A stretch of DNA of 64,000 nt from Arthrobacter sp. V1I7 (GTDB lineage Bacteria > Actinomycetota > Actinomycetes > Actinomycetales > Micrococcaceae). The notes below the pieces were generated by a model, which made no database searches, had not been told where the DNA came from, and saw only the letters and a list, made by a program, of their open reading frames with translations. A program made the translations under genes and the position numbers. The stretch is taken from NCBI RefSeq assembly GCF_030817015.1, contig NZ_JAUSYS010000001.1:4030001-4094000 (forward strand), in the 5' to 3' direction. Below, piece after piece: positions 1 through 8,435 of the stretch; the first letter of the stretch is position 1, and every line of letters begins with the position of its first letter.

Positions 1-915
1 CGTCTGCAGCGGCGAGACGTCCGGTTGGTCGTTCTCGACGATGAACTCCTTCGGCGTGTGCGCCTGGAAGATGGGTGCGAAGTCGATTGTCCCCGTTCCG
101 AGGTCAGCGAAATCGCCCGCCTCGGCCCGGTCCTTCACGTGGTACTGCAGGACCTCCTGCGGAGCCTGAAGGATGGTGTCGATAGCGAACTTGATAGGAT
201 CTACCGCACCCACGCCCACGCCCGCGGTCACCGCCCAGTAGAGGTCTACCTCGAGGTGGACCAGTTTCGGATCGAGGCGGCTGGTGAAGATGTCCCACGG
301 CGTCAGGCCGCCGCCGAGGTCGGTGGTGAACTCATGCGCGTGGTTGTGGTAGCCGTACTTCAGGCCGGACTCACGGGCAACAGCCGCCTCCGCATTCATC
401 TGGTCAGCCCAGCGGCGCCAGTCATCTGCAGAGCTGGAAACAAGGTAGGGCACGTTGATGTGGGTCTGGCCGAGAGTCACAGCATTGGCGATCTTCGTCT
501 CCAACGCGGCCGGAGTGGCACTGATTCCATCATGGCTCGAAGAGGGGGTGATGCCCAGTGAATCAAGGGTGGAGCGCATCGCCCCGGCGGTGCGGCCGTA
601 CAGACCGGCGAGCTCAACCTTGGTGAAGCCGAACTTGGCGAGGCTCGCAAGCGTGGCGTCCACACCTTCGCCGCGCATGATCGAACGTAGCGTGTACAAC
701 TGGATGCTGATCAGTCCGGGGGGTACCGCCCGGCCTGCAGCCTGGGCAACCGGCGTCGCCGCGACCGCAGCTGTCCCGCCGATACCGGCGAGGCCGACAC
801 CCACACCTGCGGCCACGCCTGCGACGACTGCTCCCCGCAGGAAGCTGCGCCGATCGACCCCCTTCTCTTCCAACGAACGACGAAGGGCGCCTGGGGCATT
901 GAATCCGAAGCACAT
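1..915 (-). CDS. Secreted (Tat) sugar phosphate isomerase/epimerase, TIM barrel; C-terminus runs off the window
   Basis: The reading frame is open from ATG at 915 down to base 1, giving 305 codons without a stop, so the 3' end lies outside the window. A ribosome site (AGGAAAG) precedes the ATG. Residues 22-27 (RRSFLR) form a twin-arginine motif followed by a Gly/Ala-rich hydrophobic stretch to about residue 55, so export by Tat is predicted. The mature part has AP-endonuclease-2/xylose-isomerase-like TIM-barrel motifs: ISIQLYTLR, YHNHAHEF, EVDLYWA and YHVKDR, which supply the usual metal-binding His/Asp/Glu residues. It is a paralogue of the secreted protein at 2892-3848. Substrate is unknown; a sugar or cyclitol epimerase is inferred. 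Confidence 0.85.
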   Translation of the reverse strand, partial: MCFGFNAPGALRRSLEEKGVDRRSFLRGAVVAGVAAGVGVGLAGIGGTAAVAATPVAQAAGRAVPPGLISIQLYTLRSIMRGEGVDATLASLAKFGFTKVELAGLYGRTAGAMRSTLDSLGITPSSSHDGISATPAALETKIANAVTLGQTHINVPYLVSSSADDWRRWADQMNAEAAVARESGLKYGYHNHAHEFTTDLGGGLTPWDIFTSRLDPKLVHLEVDLYWAVTAGVGVGAVDPIKFAIDTILQAPQEVLQYHVKDRAEAGDFADLGTGTIDFAPIFQAHTPKEFIVENDQPDVSPLQT

Positions 916-1364
916 ATGTTGCCTTTCCTGGCAGTGAATGCGTTGCTTCACCGGCCTTGATGAGGGGAAGCATGCGAAGCTGCGACGCAGCGGTTTGTTA
1001 GGGGCTCGCGGCAGACACTGACGGCGCCCAAGCGGCAACGCCGCCCACGGTTAGTTGTTTCACCCATAGCGTCCTCGCCATGCGCTCCGGACTACCGTTG
1101 CCGTCGATCAGTAATAGACGCGATGAGGGCAGGAACTCATCAATGCAGCTGTGGTGCACGCTTTCACTGTCATGAATTCCCGATTTCATGCACTTTATTC
1201 GCGCCTGAAACCCAGACAGAAAGTGTTGGCTTTCGGCCTGACCGGTCGCTGGCGCCTCATACTCGGAGTAGCGTCGCCGTCGACCGGCTTTCTGATCAGA
1301 GACTAATCCGGGGCTTTGTTGCCTGTCAAGCAAAACTCACGGGGTGCCGGAGAAGGTCACTGAC
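916..1364. other. Intergenic region, no gene recognised
   Basis: 449 bases between the ROK repressor and the Tat-exported isomerase, both on the minus strand. Short open frames here have no ribosome site and no recognisable protein. It presumably carries the promoter of the isomerase; I could not pick out a convincing -35/-10 pair or operator. Confidence 0.5.
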
Positions 1365-2573
1365 CTACCCGGCCGTAGAGCCGGTCAGTCCCAGAACCAT
1401 GGCGTCAATGCGCTGCGGGGACATCGCATGGTGAATGGCCAGCATGCTGGCGCCGAGCACACCGGCGTCGAGCCCGGAGCTGGATTGGACGATCTGGAGG
1501 TGCTGGGTCGCTAGCGGGATGGTGCGCGAATAAACTACCTCGCGGATGCCTGCGATGAAATGCTCGCCCGTCAGAGCCATGGAGCCGCCAATGACGATGA
1601 CGGACGGGTTGATTAAGCTGACGCAGGCGGAGAGAACCTCACCCACATCCCTGCCGGCTTGACGCACCGCATGGACGGCCTCCGTGCTGCCCGCGCTGAC
1701 CAGCCGCACCACATCTTCGCTGGTGTTCGCCTCCATACCGAGCGCACGTAACTTCGTTGCGACGGCGGGTCCTGACGCGACCGCTTCGAGGCAATCCTTA
1801 TTGCCGCAGTGGCAGGGAACGCCCGTCCCGCTAGGCACCCTGATGTGTCCGATATCCCCGGCAACCCCGTCCGCGCCGCGCTGCAGCATGCCGCTGGAGA
1901 CAATGCCCGAGCCGATGCCGGTGGCGACTTTCACGAAAATGAGGTTGTCCACGTTCGGCCATGCAACATTGCGCTCCCCCAGCGCCATGATGTTCACATC
2001 GTTATCCACGAGAACCGGAACGTGGAAATGAGCCTGCAAGTGTCCCGGAACGTCGAAGCCGTTCCAGCCCGGCATGATCGGGGGATTGATGGGCCTGCCG
2101 GTCCGGTACTCCACAGGCCCCGGAAGGCCGATGCCGATGGCCAGAAGGTCGGTCGCTGCCCGCCCAGAATCTCGGAGCAGTTTGGTGCCCAGTTCAACAA
2201 CGGTCTGCAGTACGACGTCGGGGCCCTGGGTTATTTCAATGGTGCGTGCGGCCTCGCGCAAGCGGTGTCCGGTGAGATCCGTTACGGCTACATGCAGGTG
2301 GGATGCTCCGATGTCCACGCCGAGGACAACCTTGCTGCCGGCCTTCAGCGCGATGCGCGAGGAGGGGCGCCCACCGGTCGAGACGGCATCGTCCACGAAG
2401 CCGACCAGGCCCAGTTCCATGAGCGCCTCAATGCGCAGCGTGATGGTGGAACGCGCCAGCCCCAAAACTTCCGCCAGTTCAGTTCGCGTACGCGGGCGTC
2501 CGTCCCGCAGGATCTGAAACAACTCACTCGCTCCGGACGAACCTAGGCCATTGAAGCTACTTATGTCACTCAT
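1365..2573 (-). CDS. ROK family transcriptional regulator
   Basis: 402 residues, the usual length for ROK repressors. The N-terminal winged helix-turn-helix (about 15-70, TELAEVLGLARSTITLRIEA) binds DNA. The rest is the sugar-kinase-like ROK domain with VLGVDIGASH (phosphate-1 motif), GIGLPGPVE and the zinc motif CHCGNKDCLE. It lies between the first isomerase and the divergent secreted isomerase at 2892, so it is well placed to repress both, relieved by a sugar ligand. Ligand and target are inferred from position only. A second ROK protein sits at the other end of the ebo-like cluster. Confidence 0.88.
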   Translation of the reverse strand: MSDISSFNGLGSSGASELFQILRDGRPRTRTELAEVLGLARSTITLRIEALMELGLVGFVDDAVSTGGRPSSRIALKAGSKVVLGVDIGASHLHVAVTDLTGHRLREAARTIEITQGPDVVLQTVVELGTKLLRDSGRAATDLLAIGIGLPGPVEYRTGRPINPPIMPGWNGFDVPGHLQAHFHVPVLVDNDVNIMALGERNVAWPNVDNLIFVKVATGIGSGIVSSGMLQRGADGVAGDIGHIRVPSGTGVPCHCGNKDCLEAVASGPAVATKLRALGMEANTSEDVVRLVSAGSTEAVHAVRQAGRDVGEVLSACVSLINPSVIVIGGSMALTGEHFIAGIREVVYSRTIPLATQHLQIVQSSSGLDAGVLGASMLAIHHAMSPQRIDAMVLGLTGSTAG

Positions 2574-2891
2574 CGACTAATTACAGCACACATTTCGACG
2601 AAACAACTCGAATAATGTCAGCCGCGTGAATCAGTGGCCATCTGCGGTTCCCTGCTGAACCGATTGCGATCCCCGTTCTCGCTTGTCGCCCGAATCAGCA
2701 TTACCTAGCCCCGTATCGATCTAAGACCGCGCCGGTCCGACAGCAATACATCGAGCAAGCCAAAAGATTCGTTGTTTATCGTCATTAGTCGTGTTAGGTT
2801 CTTTGTGACCCAGGCCTCTCGAGCACCGCCGGTTTCCCGCAGGGTGGACGACCGGCTCGGCCAGATGCAGCATCACTTCAAGGAGGAAGCT
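2574..2891. promoter_or_regulatory. Divergent intergenic control region
   Basis: 318 bases between the minus-strand ROK gene and the plus-strand isomerase that opens the ebo-like cluster. It is visibly more AT-rich than the genes around it (for example 2755-2815) and must contain both promoters. The strong ribosome site AAGGAGGA at 2880-2887 serves the TTG start at 2892. No operator could be assigned. Confidence 0.45.
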
Positions 2892-3848
2892 TTGATCAGG
2901 GACATCCATTCCAGCGGCGCCCGCTCACCGCGGCGGGCAGCAACGCGCAGAATTGCCGCGGCTGCCGCATTGGCCATTGCGGCAACCGCAGCACTGATCG
3001 GCCCGGCAGCCGCGGCCCCCGTCTCCACCACCTCTAACTCAGCAGCGGACTGCGCAGGCAAGAGCATTCCGGCCAGCAAGATTTCCATCCAGATGTTCAG
3101 CTACTGGGGTTGGACGCGTGAGGCGGGCACCGAAGCCGTCCTCGCTGAGTTGAGCGACATCGGCTACCGGAATGTGGAGCCGTTCGGCGGCACCTACGAA
3201 GGCCGCACCGCAACGGAGTTCGCAGACCTGCTGGGCGAGTACGGTCTGAAGACGCCGACGTCGCACGGCAGCACCAACGAGGCACAGTTCGACGCGACCA
3301 TCGCCTACGCGAAGACGATCGGGCAGAAGTACATGGGTTCGGGCGGATCCGCAGCGCCGGGAATCAGCACTCTCGAGAACACTCTTGCAACCGCAGATGC
3401 GCTGAACCGTTTGGGCGAACGGTCAAAGACGGCCGGCACCGGCAAGATCTTCGTCCATAACCATCAGGGCGAATTCACCACGCAGTTCACCGATCCGCAG
3501 ACCGGCGATGTCAGGAGCGCCTGGGAAATCCTGGTGGAGCACACCGATCCCCGGTATGTGACTTTCCAGCTGGACGTCCTCTGGGCGGCTGACGCAGATG
3601 TCGACGTCGCCAGCCTCATCGAAGAGCACGGCGACCGCATTGAACTCCTGCACGTGAAGGACGGCTTCCTCAACGGTGACGCGCGCGCCACCCCGACCGA
3701 CGTCGGTGAAGGCGAGATCGACTGGGCGCCAATCCTCGACGCCGCGCAAGGATCGGTGAAGTACTACGTGGTGGAGCGCGACGGCGCCCCGGCCACCCGC
3801 GAGTTCGCCGAGGACAGCTTCAACTTCCTCACCTGCTATTCCTACTGA
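2892..3848 (+). CDS. Secreted sugar phosphate isomerase/epimerase, TIM barrel
   Basis: 318 residues. The open frame extends up to 2772, but the start is taken as TTG 2892 because AAGGAGGA lies 4-11 bases upstream and translation from there gives a proper signal peptide (Arg-rich n-region, Ala-rich core, cleavage near APVSTT, about residue 42). Mature motifs ISIQMFSYWGW, FVHNHQGEF, QLDVLWA and LLHVKDG match the AP-endonuclease-2/xylose-isomerase TIM-barrel fold with a divalent-metal site. It resembles the Tat-exported protein at 1-915. It is the first gene of the run leading into the ebo-like cluster, 78 bases before the cyclase gene. Role is inferred as an extracytoplasmic sugar or cyclitol isomerase. 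Confidence 0.85.
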   Translation: MIRDIHSSGARSPRRAATRRIAAAAALAIAATAALIGPAAAAPVSTTSNSAADCAGKSIPASKISIQMFSYWGWTREAGTEAVLAELSDIGYRNVEPFGGTYEGRTATEFADLLGEYGLKTPTSHGSTNEAQFDATIAYAKTIGQKYMGSGGSAAPGISTLENTLATADALNRLGERSKTAGTGKIFVHNHQGEFTTQFTDPQTGDVRSAWEILVEHTDPRYVTFQLDVLWAADADVDVASLIEEHGDRIELLHVKDGFLNGDARATPTDVGEGEIDWAPILDAAQGSVKYYVVERDGAPATREFAEDSFNFLTCYSY

Positions 3849-3926
3849 CGCGCCACACTTTCCGGGCGGCCCCACGGAGCCTGCCCGGAAAGTGCCTGCA
3901 CCAATGCACTGTGAAAGGACATCGAA

Positions 3927-5174
3927 TTGGGTACATCAGCCAAAAGGACTCCGGGCGTGACCACGAGCGCAGAACCGGCCTCCCATTCCTACGGCAAAAC
4001 CGGCATCTGGCTCATTGGTGCCCGCGGGTCCGTGGCAACGACAGCCACGGTGGGCCTGGCGGCCATCTCCGCCGGCCTTGCGAACGCCACCGGATGCGTC
4101 ACGGAGCAGGAGCACTTCGACGCTGTCGAGCTTCCCGCCTTCGCAGACTTTGTGGTGGGCGGTCATGACATCAGCGGTGTCTGCATGGCGAAGCGTGCTG
4201 AGGCACTCGTTGACTCGGGGATGCTGCAGCTTCACCTCTTTGAATCCGTCCGCTCCCAGCTTGTAGAAACTGATCGTCGAGTGCGGCCCGGCTACGATCC
4301 CGCGCAATCGGGGTCGCAAGCCGAGGTGGCGCGCCGGCTCTCCCAAGACATCTTGGACTTCAAGCTGTCCAACGGCCTGAACCGCGTCATTGTTCTTGAT
4401 GTCGCTTCGACCGAGGCCCCGGTTAAACCGATCTCTGAGTTCACTGACGCGGACCTGCTGCTGGCTGCGCTGGAAGACCCTGCACGCTCGGTGCTGCCAC
4501 CCAGCTCTGTCAGCGCCTACGCCGCCGCCCTCGCTGGCTCCCCTTACGTGTGTTTCACACCCTCAACCGCCCTCAACGTGCCCGCACTGCGTGAACTGGC
4601 GGCTCGGCATCATGTTCCAACCGCTGGCCAAGATGGCAAGACGGGCCAAACCTGGCTACGGTCCGTCCTTGCCCCAGCCTTTGCCGCCCGCGGGCTCCGT
4701 GTCCTTTCATGGGCCGGAACCAACCTGCTCGGCGGCGGTGACGGCGCCACGCTCGCTGACCCGCAGGCCGTTTCCGGGAAGTTGCAGTCAAAGAACCGCG
4801 GGCTCCAGGAGCTGACAGGAGGCGCGGTCACTCCGCTTCACATCGACAACGTTCAGGACCTCGGCGAGACCAAGGTGGCCTGGGACCACATCAACGTTGA
4901 AGGTTTCCTCGGCTCCCGGCTCACGCTGCAGACCACCTGGAGCGCCTACGACTCCATGCTGGCAGCGCCCATGGTGCTGGACCTCGCGCGATTCATGGCC
5001 CTGGCCCATGCTTCTGGGGAAGAAGGTCACGTCAGCGCACTCGGATTCTTCTTCAAGGATCCCTGGGGCAGCGACGAGCACTCGTTCGCCAATCAGACAC
5101 GCGATCTCATCGATTGGGCGCAGGCGGCAAGCGCCAAGCTGGCGGCCAGCGCAGGGAGCCTCGAACAGCAGTGA
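3927..5174 (+). CDS. Inositol-3-phosphate synthase family protein (cyclitol-forming)
   Basis: 415 residues from TTG 3927, with GAAAGGAC at 3913-3920. The family converts glucose 6-phosphate to 1D-myo-inositol 3-phosphate with tightly bound NAD. Visible here are the Gly-rich NAD-binding stretch IGARGSVAT (30-38), the signature GQDGKTGQT near 232, GTNLLGGGDG near 263, and the Ser-Lys-rich segment SKNRGLQE, all expected of the Inos-1-P_synth fold. It diverges from housekeeping versions, so the substrate could be another hexose phosphate. Its stop overlaps the GTG start of the UbiA gene (GTGA). In other ebo clusters this place is filled by EboD, a 3-dehydroquinate-synthase-like cyclase, so it may be a functional substitute. 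Confidence 0.85.
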   Translation: MGTSAKRTPGVTTSAEPASHSYGKTGIWLIGARGSVATTATVGLAAISAGLANATGCVTEQEHFDAVELPAFADFVVGGHDISGVCMAKRAEALVDSGMLQLHLFESVRSQLVETDRRVRPGYDPAQSGSQAEVARRLSQDILDFKLSNGLNRVIVLDVASTEAPVKPISEFTDADLLLAALEDPARSVLPPSSVSAYAAALAGSPYVCFTPSTALNVPALRELAARHHVPTAGQDGKTGQTWLRSVLAPAFAARGLRVLSWAGTNLLGGGDGATLADPQAVSGKLQSKNRGLQELTGGAVTPLHIDNVQDLGETKVAWDHINVEGFLGSRLTLQTTWSAYDSMLAAPMVLDLARFMALAHASGEEGHVSALGFFFKDPWGSDEHSFANQTRDLIDWAQAASAKLAASAGSLEQQ

Positions 5175-6052
5175 GCCGGATCAACAACTACCTCGAACTG
5201 GTCCGCGCGCCGGCCGTTCTTACCGTTCTCGGCGATACGCTCGCCGGCGGCTCTGCCGCGGGGCATGCACTCAGCGGCCGCCGCATCGCCCTCCCCCTCG
5301 CAAGTGCCTGCCTGTACGCGGGCGGCATGGCGCTGAATGACTATGCCGACCGCGAGACCGATGCCCACGAGCGACCTGAGCGGCCTATTCCCTCCGGGAG
5401 GATCAGCGCCCGCAACGCCTTCACCGCGGCAGCGGCCCTCACCATTGCGGGGCTGAGCCTCAGCGCGGTCGGTGGAGGCCGGCACGCCTTCGCCGTGGGA
5501 GTTCCCCTCGCAGTCTCAATCTGGACGTACGACCTGCTGGCCAAGAACCATGCGGTCTCGGGCGCACTCACCATGGGTTCCTGCCGTGCACTGGACGTTC
5601 TCATGGGCGCCGGTTCCGGACACTGGCGCCCCGCGCTTGCCGCTGCGGGCATCATGGGCGGCCACACTGTAGCCGTCACCCTCCTTTCCCGCGGCGAAGT
5701 CAACGGAACGACGACGACGACCGCCACCGGCGTCGCCGCCGGCACCGGCCTGCTTGCCGGCGCCGTCCTGGCCGGTACCGCGGGACCCCGTCACCAGCTC
5801 CTTGCTGTGCTCGCGGCGACCGCCGTCTACGCCGCCCGGTGCGCTCCGGCCCAGGTACGGGCTGCCCATAACCCGGCGGCGAGGAATGCCCTCGAGGCCA
5901 CCAAAGCAGGCATCCGCGCGATGATCCCCCTGCAGGCAGCTCTCACCCTTCGCCACGGAAACGTGGCGGCCGCAGCAGTGCTTGCTTCGGTGGACCTGTT
6001 CGGCAAGGTCCTGCGCTCCCGTCCCGGGAACGTGAGGATCACCGAGTCATGA
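5171..6052 (+). CDS. eboC: UbiA-family prenyltransferase, EboC-like
   Basis: 293 residues from GTG 5171; an upstream in-frame start at 5114 would lie inside the cyclase gene, and the GTGA overlap with its stop argues for translational coupling. UbiA enzymes are polytopic membrane proteins that transfer a prenyl chain from a polyprenyl diphosphate to an acceptor. The first Asp motif NDYADRETD (about 55-63) is complete, and later hydrophobic helices and YDLLAKN follow the family. The gene order (UbiA, EboA, EboB, EboE, EboF) identifies it as EboC. Acceptor is unknown; the neighbouring cyclase suggests a cyclitol. The stop overlaps the next ATG (ATGA at 6049-6052). Confidence 0.82.
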   Translation: MSRINNYLELVRAPAVLTVLGDTLAGGSAAGHALSGRRIALPLASACLYAGGMALNDYADRETDAHERPERPIPSGRISARNAFTAAAALTIAGLSLSAVGGGRHAFAVGVPLAVSIWTYDLLAKNHAVSGALTMGSCRALDVLMGAGSGHWRPALAAAGIMGGHTVAVTLLSRGEVNGTTTTTATGVAAGTGLLAGAVLAGTAGPRHQLLAVLAATAVYAARCAPAQVRAAHNPAARNALEATKAGIRAMIPLQAALTLRHGNVAAAAVLASVDLFGKVLRSRPGNVRITES

Positions 6053-7545
6053 CAGCAACCACGTCCGCCATGCCCTTCGGCCTGGGGTACGGTACCAACG
6101 GTTTCACCGACCATCCGCTTCCCATAGCGCTGGAACTCCTCGCGGAGCTGGGCTACGACGCGGTGGCATTGACCCTGGGCCATCCGCACCTGGATCCGTT
6201 TGCCGAGGATCTGGACATGCAGCTGGAGTCCCTGCGCAGTCAGCTCGATGAGCTGGGGCTCCGCATTGTCATTGAAACGGGCACCCGATTCCTGCTCGAT
6301 CCGCGCCACAAGCACCGGCCGGCGCTGGTGGACGATGAGGCCGCAAACCGGGTCGCCTTCCTCCGCCGCGCCGTCGACATTGCAGCGGCCGTGCAGGCGG
6401 AATGCGTCTCCTTTTTCTCCGGCGTACTTCCAGAGGACATCACCCCCGAAACCGGATGGCAGCGGCTTACTTCCCGGGTCGCGGACATCGTTGAGTATGC
6501 CCGCGGCAAGAACGTCACTCTCGCCGTCGAACCCGAACCGGGCATGCTGGTCGAGACGGTCTCTGACGTGCTGCGTCTTCGGGCAGAACTGGGCGATCCG
6601 GACAATCTGCGGGTGACCGTGGATATCGGTCACTGTGTAGTGGTCGAGCCGGACGGTGTGCGCGGAGCCCTCCTGCAGGCTGGTCCACTACTGGCAAACG
6701 TTCAGCTGGACGACATGCGCCCGCATGCCCACGAGCACCTGCCGTTCGGCGAAGGTACCGTCGATCTGCCCCTGGCGCTCGCCACGCTGGCCGAACTGAA
6801 CTACCGCGGTGTGGCCGCCGTCGAGTTGCCGCGGCACTCCTACGATGCTCCGGGGCTGGCAGCGCGCAGTATGGATGCCCTGCGTGCCGGTTGGTCAGAC
6901 TCCGAAGCCGTGAGGGAGACGGAACGCTGGCTGGAGGAGAGCACGACGACGATCGCTGCCAGCCCAGCCTCCCTCGCCAAGATCTTCGCCATGGCCGGCC
7001 GCCGTGTGGGCCACGGCCCTCTGCGTCCGGACGCCGATCCCACCGGTGTTCTGTTCGGCACCACAAGCGACCATGCACGTGGCCAGCTGATCGGCCGGCT
7101 TGGGGAGTTCCTTTCGCCTGATGAACTGGCCGACATCCTGCTGACTCTCTACAACGGCGGCGATTCGGCGGAACGCCGTGGCGTGCTCAGGGGATTGGGC
7201 GCGCTGGCCACAGACTCACCGAAGCTTCCCGACGTCGTCGTCTCCACGGGAGCGCGACTTACAGCTGAAGCGCTGCGGACCAATGAAAGCGGGCTCGTTA
7301 CCGCCGCCGTCGGTCCCTTCGCGGCAGCCTATCTCGACCAGCACAGCTGGCGCCATGCGGTGCTGAAGCTGGTATTCATGGGGATCAGCCTCAACACGGT
7401 CACGGATCTCGAAGGACGGGCAGATGACGAGCTCGCCCGGATGGCAGGGGACTTCGCCGCCGAACGCAGCGCTGCAGGTCGCCCGATTTCGGACGACGTT
7501 CACATGCTCCTCCGATCCTCCCCCAGCCATTCGACCTCTTCCTAA
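6049..7545 (+). CDS. eboA: TIM-barrel isomerase fused to EboA domain
   Basis: 498 residues. Residues about 1-285 are a sugar phosphate isomerase/epimerase TIM barrel (VSFFSGVL, AVEPEPGMLVE, VTVDIGHC, LDDMRPHAHEHLPFGEG with metal-ligand His/Glu/Asp). Residues about 300-490 match the EboA domain, with the block ending VLKLVFMG-LNTV and the R-A-DELARM-DFA-ERSAAGRP-S pattern. EboA is usually described as a separate protein of about 200 residues, so this is a fusion. EboA has no known activity but is the marker of ebo clusters. The ATG overlaps the eboC stop by 4 bases and eboB follows after 11 bases, indicating one operon. Confidence 0.85.
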   Translation: MTATTSAMPFGLGYGTNGFTDHPLPIALELLAELGYDAVALTLGHPHLDPFAEDLDMQLESLRSQLDELGLRIVIETGTRFLLDPRHKHRPALVDDEAANRVAFLRRAVDIAAAVQAECVSFFSGVLPEDITPETGWQRLTSRVADIVEYARGKNVTLAVEPEPGMLVETVSDVLRLRAELGDPDNLRVTVDIGHCVVVEPDGVRGALLQAGPLLANVQLDDMRPHAHEHLPFGEGTVDLPLALATLAELNYRGVAAVELPRHSYDAPGLAARSMDALRAGWSDSEAVRETERWLEESTTTIAASPASLAKIFAMAGRRVGHGPLRPDADPTGVLFGTTSDHARGQLIGRLGEFLSPDELADILLTLYNGGDSAERRGVLRGLGALATDSPKLPDVVVSTGARLTAEALRTNESGLVTAAVGPFAAAYLDQHSWRHAVLKLVFMGISLNTVTDLEGRADDELARMAGDFAAERSAAGRPISDDVHMLLRSSPSHSTSS

Positions 7546-7556
7546 GGACGCCAGCC

Positions 7557-8435
7557 ATGCGAATTTTCGAACCTCACATCCACATGACAAGCCGCACCAC
7601 CAACGACTATGAGGCCCTCTACGCCAGCGGTGTGCGCGCCCTCGTGGAACCCGCGTTCTGGTCGGGCCAGCCCCGCACCAATGTCGGTTCCTTCATCGAC
7701 TACTTCGACTCCCTGCTCGGCTGGGAACGGTTCCGCGCCGCCCAGTTCGGCATCCGCCACCACGCGACGATCGCCCTCAACCCCAAGGAGGCGAACGACC
7801 CGCGCTGTGTTCCCGTCCTGGATGAGATCCCCCGCTACCTGGTGAAGGAGGGAGTGGTCGCCGTCGGCGAGATCGGCTACGACTCGATGACTCCCGCAGA
7901 GGACCGGGCGTTCAGCCGCCAGTTGGAACTCGCGCGCGAGTATTCGCTGCCCGCGATGGTGCACACGCCGCACAGGGAAAAGCTCGCCGGCACCCACCGG
8001 ACGCTAGATGTCATCCGTGAGTCGGGCATTGCAGCCGGCATGGTCGTTGTTGACCATCTCAACGAGACGAACGTCGAGATCGTGAAGAACGCGGGAGCCT
8101 GGATGGGGTTCTCGATCTACCCGGACACCAAAATGGATGAGCGGCGCATGGTTACGATCCTCAGCCGCTACGGAACCGAAAGAGTGCTGGTCAACTCCGC
8201 AGCTGACTGGGGCAGGTCCGATCCCCTGAAAACCATCAGCACCGCCAACGCGATGCTCGCGGCCGGCTTCACGACCGACGACGTCGACATGGTGCTCTGG
8301 CGCAATCCGGTCGAGTTCTATGGCCAGAGCGGCCAGCTGATCCTCGATCCGATCCCCGGGTTCGTTGCGGCTGAACTGCCGGATGCGACAGCGGGTTTCG
8401 AGGGCAACTCAGTCCTGCGGGGGGCTCGAGTCTGA
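7557..8435 (+). CDS. eboB: TatD-family metal-dependent hydrolase, EboB-like
   Basis: 292 residues with a ribosome site (AAGGA) overlapping the preceding stop. The TatD/amidohydrolase metal ligands are visible: HIHM at 8-11, VGEIGYD, MVHTPHRE, VVDHLNE and a late Asp in NSAADWG. The family hydrolyses phosphoester or amide bonds with two divalent metals; the EboB subgroup has no defined substrate. The TGA overlaps the following ATG (TGATG at 8433-8437), so it is tightly coupled to eboE. Assignment as EboB rather than the DNA-repair TatD rests on neighbourhood and on the divergent sequence. Confidence 0.83.
   Translation: MRIFEPHIHMTSRTTNDYEALYASGVRALVEPAFWSGQPRTNVGSFIDYFDSLLGWERFRAAQFGIRHHATIALNPKEANDPRCVPVLDEIPRYLVKEGVVAVGEIGYDSMTPAEDRAFSRQLELAREYSLPAMVHTPHREKLAGTHRTLDVIRESGIAAGMVVVDHLNETNVEIVKNAGAWMGFSIYPDTKMDERRMVTILSRYGTERVLVNSAADWGRSDPLKTISTANAMLAAGFTTDDVDMVLWRNPVEFYGQSGQLILDPIPGFVAAELPDATAGFEGNSVLRGARV

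Noticed and set aside
1123..1434. 103-codon plus-strand frame in the first intergenic region
   Set aside because: No ribosome site, no domain, and it overlaps the end of the ROK gene.
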